From Mesorhizobium sp. WSM4311 (GTDB lineage Bacteria; Pseudomonadota; Alphaproteobacteria; Rhizobiales; Rhizobiaceae), in contig NZ_NSFV01000020.1 of assembly GCF_002295115.1 (NCBI RefSeq), forward strand, positions 1-64,000: a stretch of 64,000 nt of DNA, in the 5' to 3' direction. The notes under the pieces were generated by a model. It worked only from the letters and a program-made list of their open reading frames with translations. It was not told where the DNA came from and did no database searches. Position numbers and translations under genes: made by a program. Shown one piece after another: positions 56,913-64,000 of the stretch (position 1 is its first letter; every line of letters begins with the position of its first letter).

Positions 56913-57818
56913 TCAGCAGGCGATCTCGGCCAGCAGCCAGTCGCGGAAGGCGCGGATCTTCGGCACGTTGCGGCGTGCTTCGGGATAGACCAGCCAGTAG
57001 GCGTGGCCGTCATCGCCAACCAGGTCGAAGGGCTGGATCAGGCGGCCGTCGGCAAGTTCCGCCTTGAACAGCGCCCGGGTCAGGATCGCCACGCCATGGC
57101 CCGCGATGGCCGCATTGGCCTCATAGGCCTGCGCGCCCATGCTGCTGCCGGGTCGCTTGGCAAGATCATGCGCATGCACGCCGGCCGTCTCGAACCATTG
57201 CGTCCACCAGACATCTCCCGGATCGAGGATCGGCAGCCGCAACAGGTCGGCCGGCTCCTTGACGCCGCCGATGCTCGCCGCGAGCTTCGGGCTCAGCATC
57301 GGCGTGAAATCGGCGTCGAGCAGCTTGTGGGCTTCTAGCCCCGGCCATTTGCCGCTGCCCGAGCGGATGGCGAGATCGACATCCTCGCGGGCGAAATCCG
57401 TCAGCCGGCTCGATGTTTCGAGCCGCACGGCAAGTGCTGGATGAGCCATCTGGAACGAGCCCAGATGATGCGCCAGCCAGTTCGAGGCAAAGGTCAGCAC
57501 GGTGGTGACACACAGCAGCCCGTCCGCGCCGCCGCGCGCGGCGGCATAGGCCTGGCTGAGAATGGCAAAGGCCTCACTGACCGCCGGCGCCAGCCTTTGG
57601 CCGGCTTCGGTCAGCTCGATCTGCCGCGGACGGCGCAGGAACAGCGGCGCCCCGACGCGCTCTTCCAGCACCTTGATCTGATAGCTGACGGCGGCCTGTG
57701 TCATGGCGAGTTCCACGGCGGCCTTGGTGAAGGAAAGCTGCCGCGCCACCGCTTCGAACACCCGGATCGCCTGAAGCGGCGGCAGTTGCGAAACCTGCGG
57801 TGAGCTCAGATCCGGCAT
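56913..57818 (-). CDS. LysR family regulator (GcvA-like)
   Basis: Protein of 301 residues. The DNA-binding domain reads LPPLQAIRVFEAVARQLSFTKAAVELAMTQAAVSYQIKVLEERVGAPLFLRRPRQIELTEAG, and the effector domain includes RPGSSMGAQAYEANAAIAGHGVAIL. It belongs to the GcvA/AmpR-like subgroup. It is transcribed in the same direction as the smo operon, 203 bases upstream of smoE, so it might regulate it or be an unrelated insertion between smoE and the SorC regulator. Confidence 0.9.
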   Translation of the reverse strand: MPDLSSPQVSQLPPLQAIRVFEAVARQLSFTKAAVELAMTQAAVSYQIKVLEERVGAPLFLRRPRQIELTEAGQRLAPAVSEAFAILSQAYAAARGGADGLLCVTTVLTFASNWLAHHLGSFQMAHPALAVRLETSSRLTDFAREDVDLAIRSGSGKWPGLEAHKLLDADFTPMLSPKLAASIGGVKEPADLLRLPILDPGDVWWTQWFETAGVHAHDLAKRPGSSMGAQAYEANAAIAGHGVAILTRALFKAELADGRLIQPFDLVGDDGHAYWLVYPEARRNVPKIRAFRDWLLAEIAC

Positions 57819-57928
57819 AAAGGCTCCTTATGGGTCCTTATCGACGTTCGATTGGCAAAGCCGGCTCGCAAGACCGACATTTACTGTCAACCCGTCATTC
57901 GGGTCCAGGATAGCGAAGGTTGACGATC

Positions 57929-58114
57929 ATGACCATGGCGCAGCAAAAATGCACTCCCGCTCCCGATCACCGCTGGATTTCGTGGCTTGCGGACGGATTC
58001 GGCTGGTTCGCGATCAGAAAAAAGGCGCATCTCGATATCAGGGACCTGTCGCCGCATCTGCAGCGCGACCTAGGTTTCCTCGATGGCAACGACCCTTTCG
58101 GCCGGCACAGATAG
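57929..58114 (+). CDS. Small DUF1127-like protein
   Basis: About 61 residues from ATG at 57929 behind GAAGG; a further ATG two codons on is an alternative. The C-terminal block DIRDLSPHLQRDLGFLDGND matches the end of DUF1127 proteins (L-x-x-H-x-x-x-D-L-G-hydrophobic). Short DUF1127 proteins are common in alphaproteobacteria and have been linked to phosphate and carbon metabolism and RNA turnover. It is divergent from the LysR gene and convergent with the SorC regulator. Confidence 0.7.
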   Translation: MTMAQQKCTPAPDHRWISWLADGFGWFAIRKKAHLDIRDLSPHLQRDLGFLDGNDPFGRHR

Positions 58115-58178
58115 ACTTGCTGGCTTTATCGCCAGAGGGTCGCCGCGGCCGCACCCGGGAGGCGGCAGCGCTTCCCGG

Positions 58179-59138
58179 TCAGATGCTGGCCAGCAAAGCC
58201 GTCGCCGTCCGTTCGTCGGTGATGAGTCCGTTGACCAGCCGGCGATTCACGGCCGCCAGGATGCCCGGCAGCTTGCGCTCGCCCATGGCCAGCGCGATGA
58301 CCAGCGATTTCTCGCGCGACGGCAGCGACGCCGACGACACCCGGTCGTTGGTGATGCCTTCGATCATGCGGCCTTCCCTGTCGAACACCCAGCCGACGAT
58401 CTCGGCGATGCCGCCAGCCTTCTGCAAGGCCTTCAACTCGCTTTCGGAAATGAAGCCGTCCTCGTAGAGAGGCGCCTTCGGCCCGAGGTCGCCGATGCCG
58501 ATGAAGGTGACATCGGCTTCCGCCGCAAGCGCCAGCGTCGGCTGGATCATCGGCTGGTTGAGCAGCATCTCGCGCTCCTGCGGCGAGGAGGCGATGACCG
58601 GCAGCGGCATCGGGAAGGAGCGCGCCTTGACCCGGTCGGCCATGGTGAAGATGACGTTGTAGAAGGCGGCCGAACCGTCAGGCGAAATGTTGCCGGTCAA
58701 GGACACCACCTTGTGCTGCGGGCATTCCATCGGCGGCAATTGCTCGATCGCCGCCTTCAGCGTGCGCCCTGTGCCGATGCCCATGACGATCGGCGTCGGA
58801 GAGCGCAGCCGCCGCTCGATCTCGGCCGCCGCCGCCTCGGCGATGCCGATGGTGGTGGAGGATGAATTGGGATCACTCGGCACCACTTCGACCAGGTCGA
58901 GCGCGAAGCGCGATTTGAGCCGGGCGGCAAGGTCCAGGCAGTTGGCGATCGGATGATCGACGCGGACCTTGATCAGGCCTTCCGACACCGCGAGCGACAC
59001 CAGCCGCTGCGCCGTCTGCCGCGAGATGCCGAGCGTGGCGGCGATCTGGTCCTGTGTGTTGCCGGCGACATAGTAAAGCCAGCCGGCGCGCGCCGCGTCG
59101 TCCAGCCTGTTGCTACCGCCATCCTGCCGGGTATTCAC
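58179..59138 (-). CDS. SorC-family sugar-binding transcriptional regulator
   Basis: Protein of 319 residues from GTG at 59138 (VNTRQDGGSNRLDDAARAGWL) behind GGAGG, the family length; the longer frame from 59486 is rejected. The helix-turn-helix is YYVAGNTQDQIAATLGISRQTAQRLVSLAVSEGLIKVRV, followed by the sugar-phosphate-binding domain (PTPIVMGIGTGRTLKAAIEQLP ... ADVTFIGIGDLGP). It is probably the regulator (SmoC-like) of the smo/mtl operon. GCAATTGT direct repeats lie upstream. Confidence 0.92.
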   Translation of the reverse strand: MNTRQDGGSNRLDDAARAGWLYYVAGNTQDQIAATLGISRQTAQRLVSLAVSEGLIKVRVDHPIANCLDLAARLKSRFALDLVEVVPSDPNSSSTTIGIAEAAAAEIERRLRSPTPIVMGIGTGRTLKAAIEQLPPMECPQHKVVSLTGNISPDGSAAFYNVIFTMADRVKARSFPMPLPVIASSPQEREMLLNQPMIQPTLALAAEADVTFIGIGDLGPKAPLYEDGFISESELKALQKAGGIAEIVGWVFDREGRMIEGITNDRVSSASLPSREKSLVIALAMGERKLPGILAAVNRRLVNGLITDERTATALLASI

Positions 59139-59166
59139 GTCCTGCCTCCGCAAACCGCTGCTCACA

Positions 59167-59181
59167 GGAGCGGTCCGCTCC
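59167..59181. promoter_or_regulatory. Palindrome in the SorC-regulator leader
   Basis: GGAGCGG-T-CCGCTCC is a perfect palindrome with 7-base arms, 28 bases upstream of the regulator's GTG. It could be an operator half or a leader hairpin. Confidence 0.35.
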
Positions 59182-59207
59182 CAGTTTCGCAGGGAACGGC
59201 TTCTTGC

Positions 59208-59234
59208 GCAATTGTCAATCTGAAGGGCAATTGT
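59208..59234. promoter_or_regulatory. GCAATTGT direct repeats between the SorC and HAD genes
   Basis: Two identical octamers GCAATTGT start at 59208 and 59227, 19 bases (about two helical turns) apart, in the divergent promoter of the SorC-type regulator and the HAD gene. They could be its autoregulatory sites. Confidence 0.4.
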
Positions 59235-59382
59235 TTGGCGCGCACGGCCGGGATTTTCTCGCTTACGCCATCGCGACGCGCAAAGCAGGGTGGCTTCGCT
59301 TCCGGCGGCAGTCGCCTTCTGTGATCGCGACGGTTTATCTCCCGGCGCAAACCCTTTAAGGGGATCGCAAAAGGAGCGCTGC

Positions 59383-60015
59383 ATGACACCGAAGGCGGTT
59401 TTCTGGGACATGGACGGCACGCTGGTCGACAGCGAGCCGCTGCACGAGGCAGCCCTTGTGGCGGCAATGCGCAATGCTGGCCTCAAGCCGCCCGCCGACC
59501 TTCATGAGCGGGTGCTCGGCGTTGCCGCCTGGCCGGTCTACGAAATGATGCGCGACGAGTTCGGCCTCGATCTTCCCTTCGACGACTGGATCATGCACAA
59601 ATACGAGCACTATCTGCCGCTGGTGGAGGGGCTGAAACCGCGACCTGGCGCCATAGAAGTCTTCAATGAATTGCGCGCGCTTGGCGTGCAGCAAGCGGTG
59701 GTCTCGAATTCGGACCGGATGATCGTCGACGCTAATCTGCGCATGGTCGGCCTCTTCTATCCAGGCATGAAAACGATCAGCCGCAACGATGTGCGTGATG
59801 GCAAGCCGCACGCCGAACCGTTCCTGCGCGCCGCGTACCTGGCCGATGTCGATCCCGCGCACGCCGTGGCGGTCGACGACAGCTGGCCCGGTGCCATGGC
59901 GGGACTGGCGGCGGGCATGAAGACGATCTTCTGGCCGGAAAAGCCGATGGAAGGACCGCCTGGCGCCATCGTCATCAACAGCGCCGAGGAATTGCGGGCT
60001 CAGCTCGGGCTCTAG
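59383..60015 (+). CDS. HAD-superfamily hydrolase
   Basis: Protein of 210 residues behind AAAAGGAG. HAD motifs: VFWDMDGTLVDSEPLHEAAL (I), QQAVVSNSDRMIVDANLRMVGL (II), the Lys of RDGKPHAEPFL (III) and AVAVDDSWPGAMAGLAAGM (IV). The substrate is likely a sugar phosphate or phosphoglycolate-like compound. It is divergent from the SorC regulator and overlaps the class II aldolase gene tail-to-tail by four bases. Confidence 0.9.
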   Translation: MTPKAVFWDMDGTLVDSEPLHEAALVAAMRNAGLKPPADLHERVLGVAAWPVYEMMRDEFGLDLPFDDWIMHKYEHYLPLVEGLKPRPGAIEVFNELRALGVQQAVVSNSDRMIVDANLRMVGLFYPGMKTISRNDVRDGKPHAEPFLRAAYLADVDPAHAVAVDDSWPGAMAGLAAGMKTIFWPEKPMEGPPGAIVINSAEELRAQLGL

Positions 60016-60779
60016 TTCCGGTAGACCGGCTCTTCCTCGTCGAGGATGGCCTTCAACTCGGCGAGATGGCGCTCGGCCTGGCCCGGATAATCATCCATTT
60101 CGCTCGCCGTCTTCTCGGCAATGGCGTCGGACAGCGTGCGCAGCGGCCGGCCGGTCCACAGCGCCTTGATATAGGTCTCGGCAGCGCGCTCGAAATAGAA
60201 CATGCGGTTGAAGGCATCGGCGACGGTGTCGCCGATCACCAGCACGCCGTGATTGCCCATCACCATGACCTTGACCTTGGGGTCGGTGAGAAGCTGCGAG
60301 CAACGCTCGCCCTCTTCTTCGAAAGCCAGCCCGCCATAATGCGCGTCGACGACATGGCGGTTGAAGAACATCGCCGAATTCTGGTCGATCGGCGGCAATG
60401 TCGAATCGGCCAGCGAGGCCAGCACGGTGGCATGGATCGAATGCACATGCATGACGCAGCGCGCGTGCGGCACGTTGCGGTGAATGGCGCCGTGCAGGCC
60501 CCAGGCCGTCGGGTCGGGCGCGTTGGGGCCCGACAGCGTGTTCGGATCGTTGGCGTCGATAATCAACAGGTCGCTCGCCTTGATGCGCGAGAAATGCACC
60601 TGGTTGGGATTCATCAGGAACTGCGTGCCGTTTTCATTGACCGCCAGCGAGAAATGGTTGGCCACCGCCTCGTGCATGTTGAGCCGCGCCGTCCAGCGAA
60701 AGGCACAAGCGAGATCGACGCGCTCTTCGTAGAAGGGCAGGTTGGTCAGCGTTTCCTTCTGCAGGCGGGCGATGCTCAT
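60012..60779 (-). CDS. Class II aldolase/adducin family protein
   Basis: Protein of 255 residues. ERVDLACAFRWTARLNMHEAVANHFSLAV has the conserved N-terminal helix; the zinc histidines are in ARCVMHVHSIHATVLASL and later in VMVMGNHGVLVIGDTVADAFNRMFYFERAAE. The family cleaves phosphorylated or free sugars (fuculose-1-phosphate, ribulose-phosphate epimerase relatives) or acts as decarboxylases. A distinct substrate is not visible. It lies opposite the HAD gene and upstream of nothing obvious, so it is probably monocistronic. Confidence 0.88.
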   Translation of the reverse strand: MSIARLQKETLTNLPFYEERVDLACAFRWTARLNMHEAVANHFSLAVNENGTQFLMNPNQVHFSRIKASDLLIIDANDPNTLSGPNAPDPTAWGLHGAIHRNVPHARCVMHVHSIHATVLASLADSTLPPIDQNSAMFFNRHVVDAHYGGLAFEEEGERCSQLLTDPKVKVMVMGNHGVLVIGDTVADAFNRMFYFERAAETYIKALWTGRPLRTLSDAIAEKTASEMDDYPGQAERHLAELKAILDEEEPVYRN

Positions 60780-60863
60780 CGAAATCCTCCGGTTTTGGCG
60801 AGAATGCCGCGACCGACTGCTGCCCGCAACGGGTTTCGGTTGGTGCAGGGGAGCTGATGCCTG

Positions 60864-61501
<638 letters not shown>

Positions 61502-61505
<4 letters not shown>

Positions 61506-61942
61506 GTCGGGAACTCCATGATGGCAAGGATTGCGAAGCCGAGCCCGATCAACAGGCACAGCGGCGAATAGTAACGCACATCGAGCCGCGCGAAAGGCTG
61601 TTCGGGCGCCAGGCGCCGCCACCACGGCGTGAAGCCGGCAATGCCGCGTCCCAGGAACACTAGCCCGATGAGCAGTGAGGTGGCGGCAAGGCCCTCCCTC
61701 GGGAAAGGCGAGGCAAAGAAGCCGATGAGCGCCAGCGGCCAGAGCGTCGCCAGGCCGAGACAGGCGGCAACGGCGAAACTGGCAAAGGGCGTCGGCATGT
61801 CGTCGACGCCGCGAAAGCCGACGACCGCGCGGGCGCAGGAGGCCGCATCCCTGCCCGGCCAGATGCCGCCAATGCCCCAATAGACGTGCAGTGCCGTGAT
61901 CAGCAGCAGGACGAATGAAAGCGCGAAGGCGAGGACGATCAT
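61502..61942 (-). CDS. DUF3995 membrane protein inside the urease accessory operon
   Basis: Protein of 146 residues with four predicted transmembrane helices ([68 protein letters not shown] and [17 protein letters not shown]). HVYWGIGG...WPG is the marker of DUF3995, a family of unknown function. It overlaps ureF (ATGA) and ureG (four bases), so it is translated with them. A role in nickel or urea transport is possible from position only. Confidence 0.82.
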
Positions 61943-62610
61943 GAACGGAACAGCCGCGAATACTGGGTCTCGTGCCGCATCGCCATGATGTCGGAGACGA
62001 AGGCGCAGCCGCCGAGATCGTCCAATGTCGAACCGGACGCGCGGTCGGCGGTCGAGAGCGCCAACGGCTCGAAGCCGGCCAGCAGCGTGGTGGCTTCGCT
62101 CTGGCCGACGACACCGAGCCTGATCGCCGCCTGGACGAGGTTGGAGAAGAAGGCCTGCAGGAAGGCGGACAGCGCGTCCTGCAGTGCAATGCCATTGCCG
62201 CCGGCAATGGCGCCGACGGCGATGCAGTAGGCGCATTCGGCGGGCATGCGCTCCAGCACCGGATTGGGCCAGGCCACGGCCGCTTTGAGGAAGGCCGCGC
62301 CTTGCAGCATGGTCTCGGCATGGCGTTCCCGCGAGCCGGCGAGCGCCTCGGCCAATGCGGCCACTTCGTCGAGATCGCCGGCGTTGCGGGCGCGGCGCCA
62401 GCTCTCGGAAAACAGCACGGCATCGTTCCAGCCCGAGCCCATCTCGACCAGCGTTTCCAGCCAGTCGCCCAGGCTCGCGGCATCGATCACCAGCCCGTCG
62501 TGCACCGCCCGTTCGAGACCGTGGCTGTAGGCAAAGCCGCCAACCGGAAAGGCCGGCGACAGCCACGCCATCAGCCGCAGCAGGACGATGCTCGAAGGCT
62601 GGTCAGTCAT
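61939..62610 (-). CDS. ureF: Urease accessory protein UreF
   Basis: Protein of 223 residues from ATG at 62610 ([36 protein letters not shown]); a longer frame would read through the His tail of ureE in another frame. [21 protein letters not shown] is the UreF signature, and the helical body ends with [20 protein letters not shown], the conserved C-terminal tail that becomes ordered on binding UreD/H. It regulates UreG's GTPase during nickel insertion. Its start overlaps the ureE stop. Confidence 0.95.
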   Translation of the reverse strand: MTDQPSSIVLLRLMAWLSPAFPVGGFAYSHGLERAVHDGLVIDAASLGDWLETLVEMGSGWNDAVLFSESWRRARNAGDLDEVAALAEALAGSRERHAETMLQGAAFLKAAVAWPNPVLERMPAECAYCIAVGAIAGGNGIALQDALSAFLQAFFSNLVQAAIRLGVVGQSEATTLLAGFEPLALSTADRASGSTLDDLGGCAFVSDIMAMRHETQYSRLFRS

Positions 62611-63169
62611 GGTCGTGGTGATGATGGTCGTCGTGGGAATGGCTATGCGCGTGCGAATGGGCCTCCGCATGGCTGTGCGCATGCGCGTGCCCGTGATCAT
62701 GCCCGCCGGAATAAGCGCCGCGCACCGGCTTGAACGGTTCGGAGACCTCGCGCACCGTGGCGCCGAGCCCTTCCAGCATTGCCTTGATGACATGGTCGCG
62801 CAGGATGACGATGCGATCCGCCTCGATGCCTGCCGCGAGGTGACGGTTGCCGATATGCCAGGCCAGCTCGGTCAGATGCACGCCATCACGGGCGCGGATA
62901 TCGTAGACCTCTTCCGGCGCCGCGATGATCTCGACATGGCGGCCATCCTCCAGCACCAGCCGGTCGCCATCGTTCAGGGCGACGGGTTCGGGCAGGTCGA
63001 TCAGCACCTTGCTGCCGTCGGACAGTTCGATGGCGCGGCGGCGCAGATGCCGCTCGTCATGCGCAAGCACAGCCTTGGCAAACGCCGGCGCCGCGCCCGC
63101 CTCGCCCGCAGCCAGAACCGAGACGGCGCGCGGGAATTTGGTGAAGTCGGTGTTGAGGTTGAGCTTCAT
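62603..63169 (-). CDS. ureE: Urease accessory nickel chaperone UreE
   Basis: Protein of 188 residues. The N-terminal peptide-binding domain ([44 protein letters not shown]) and the metal-binding C-terminal domain ([41 protein letters not shown]) are followed by a His/Ala/Ser/Asp tail with about fifteen histidines, which binds nickel. The tail's DNA overlaps the ureF start. It overlaps the glutathione transferase stop by four bases. Confidence 0.95.
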   Translation of the reverse strand: MKLNLNTDFTKFPRAVSVLAAGEAGAAPAFAKAVLAHDERHLRRRAIELSDGSKVLIDLPEPVALNDGDRLVLEDGRHVEIIAAPEEVYDIRARDGVHLTELAWHIGNRHLAAGIEADRIVILRDHVIKAMLEGLGATVREVSEPFKPVRGAYSGGHDHGHAHAHSHAEAHSHAHSHSHDDHHHHDHD

Positions 63170-63771
63170 TTCAAGGAGCCTCCGTTGGCCTGCGCCCGCG
63201 CACGGGCTGGACGCGAAAGCACCCGGTCGAAATAGGCGTTGACGCGGTCGGATTCGATCGGGAATTTTCCGGCGCGCGCCCAGTTGCCCATGTCGCCGAG
63301 CAGCACGTCGACGGCGGAAAACCGGTCGCCCAGCGCAAACGGCTTGTCGCCGAGCCGGCGGTCCAGCGCCTTGGCTTCCGAGGCAAAATCATAGGCCGCG
63401 GCGGGGCCGACATCGACGCGCACTTCCTTCGGCAGCAGGAAGCGGTGGCGCAATTTGTTCCACAGCGGCGCCTCGAATTCGCTCTGGGCAAAATGCATCC
63501 AGGAATCCATCTCGGCACGGCCGGCAACTCCGGGGCCGGCGCCCATGCCCTTGTCCGCATGCTTGTCGGCGAGATAGACGCAGATCGCCGCCGAATCCGT
63601 CACCGTCAGCGCGCCGTCGATGAGGACCGGCACCTTGCCCGACGGGTTGAGCGCATAGGCTTCCGGCGAGCGCAGTCTGACTTCGACGAATTCATAGGGC
63701 TGCCCGAGCTCCTCGAGCATCCAGAGAACGCGGCTGACCCGGGATCCGCGTGATCCGACGGCCTTGTACAT
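63166..63771 (-). CDS. Glutathione S-transferase family protein
   Basis: Protein of 201 residues from ATG at 63771 ([31 protein letters not shown]); the frame upstream of this adds an unrelated Arg-rich head. The thioredoxin-like N-domain has the active-site Ser region ([10 protein letters not shown]) and the cis-Pro loop [27 protein letters not shown]. The helical C-domain follows with [20 protein letters not shown]. It conjugates glutathione to an unknown acceptor. It overlaps the ureE start, so it may be cotranscribed with the urease accessory genes. Confidence 0.9.
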   Translation of the reverse strand: MYKAVGSRGSRVSRVLWMLEELGQPYEFVEVRLRSPEAYALNPSGKVPVLIDGALTVTDSAAICVYLADKHADKGMGAGPGVAGRAEMDSWMHFAQSEFEAPLWNKLRHRFLLPKEVRVDVGPAAAYDFASEAKALDRRLGDKPFALGDRFSAVDVLLGDMGNWARAGKFPIESDRVNAYFDRVLSRPARARAQANGGSLK

Positions 63772-63815
63772 GCTGGGATCCTGTCTTTTCCTGGACTCTA
63801 GACCATCCGCTACAG

Positions 63816-64000
63816 TCATACGATCGTGTCGAAGAGCCGCAGGATGAACGATATCTGGTAGATCAGCGCTGCCGCGACGAAGGCGATGTGGAAGCGGCGG
63901 TCGCGCACCAGGATCGCCGCGATGCACAATGCCACGAAGACCGGCGTGCGGAACAGATATTCGTTGCCGAAGCGGGCAAAATGCTCAGGCCCTTTCAGCA
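63816..64000 (-). CDS. C-terminal end of a membrane protein (partial)
   Basis: The last 60 residues are visible and run off the right edge. Two hydrophobic segments (FVALCIAAILV and HIAFVAAALIYQISFILRLF) flank a short basic loop (RDRRF), and the protein ends DTIV. I do not recognise a family from this fragment. It is transcribed towards the glutathione transferase gene, 44 bases away, so it may belong to the same unit. Confidence 0.6.
   Translation of the reverse strand, partial: LKGPEHFARFGNEYLFRTPVFVALCIAAILVRDRRFHIAFVAAALIYQISFILRLFDTIV

Overview
The window looks like about 64 kb of chromosome from a rhizobial alphaproteobacterium, most likely Mesorhizobium or a close relative. This is inferred from high GC, overlapping start/stop operons, many solute-binding-protein ABC transporters, GcvA-like LysR regulators, a smoEFGKS-mtlK polyol cluster and short intergenic elements of the CTAGAGCAATTCC type. 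No rRNA, tRNA, integrase, transposase or CRISPR array was seen by eye.

Layout. 1-4.4 kb: tail of an unknown gene, methyltransferase, GFA protein, cation diffusion facilitator, transglutaminase-like protein, a 41-residue basic protein and a sugE/gdx guanidinium exporter behind a two-hairpin guanidine-II (mini-ykkC) riboswitch. 4.5-10.3 kb: coiled-coil protein, two luciferase-like oxidoreductases, AI-2E transporter, arylamine N-acetyltransferase and an inositol-phosphatase-family protein. 10.3-17.5 kb: a six-gene operon on the minus strand (FAD subunit, fused 2Fe-2S/molybdopterin hydroxylase, 6-hydroxynicotinate-reductase-like protein, UPF0280, DUF1185, MarR). Nicotinamidase pncA is divergent from it. 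18.4-28.7 kb: NhaD-like antiporter, a Liv-type ABC transporter, a polytopic membrane protein, pncB and a LysR regulator. 28.9-33.1 kb: ureohydrolase with an amino-acid ABC importer lacking its ATPase, then an AraC/GyrI-like regulator.

33.3-39.7 kb looks accessory. A truncated dienelactone hydrolase ends at a repeat. An autotransporter with RTX-like glycine/aspartate repeats follows, flanked by inverted copies of that repeat, then a small GT-A-like glycosyltransferase and a secreted caspase-family protease. 39.8-41.2 kb is a MATE exporter.

41.4-59.1 kb holds two carbohydrate ABC operons transcribed towards each other. The plus-strand set is an AraC regulator, binding protein, two permeases, a zinc dehydrogenase and an ATPase. 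The minus-strand set is smoE-F-G-K-S, mtlK, HAD phosphatase and FGGY kinase, with a LysR gene and a SorC-type regulator upstream. 59.4-64 kb: HAD hydrolase, class II aldolase, then ureG, a DUF3995 gene, ureF, ureE, a glutathione transferase and a partial membrane protein. The urease structural genes are not in the window.

The most notable items are the nicotinate-like reductive operon beside pncA with a possible flavinylation partner (UPF0280), the guanidine-II riboswitch, and the repeat-bracketed autotransporter island in which repeats supply TAG stop codons.
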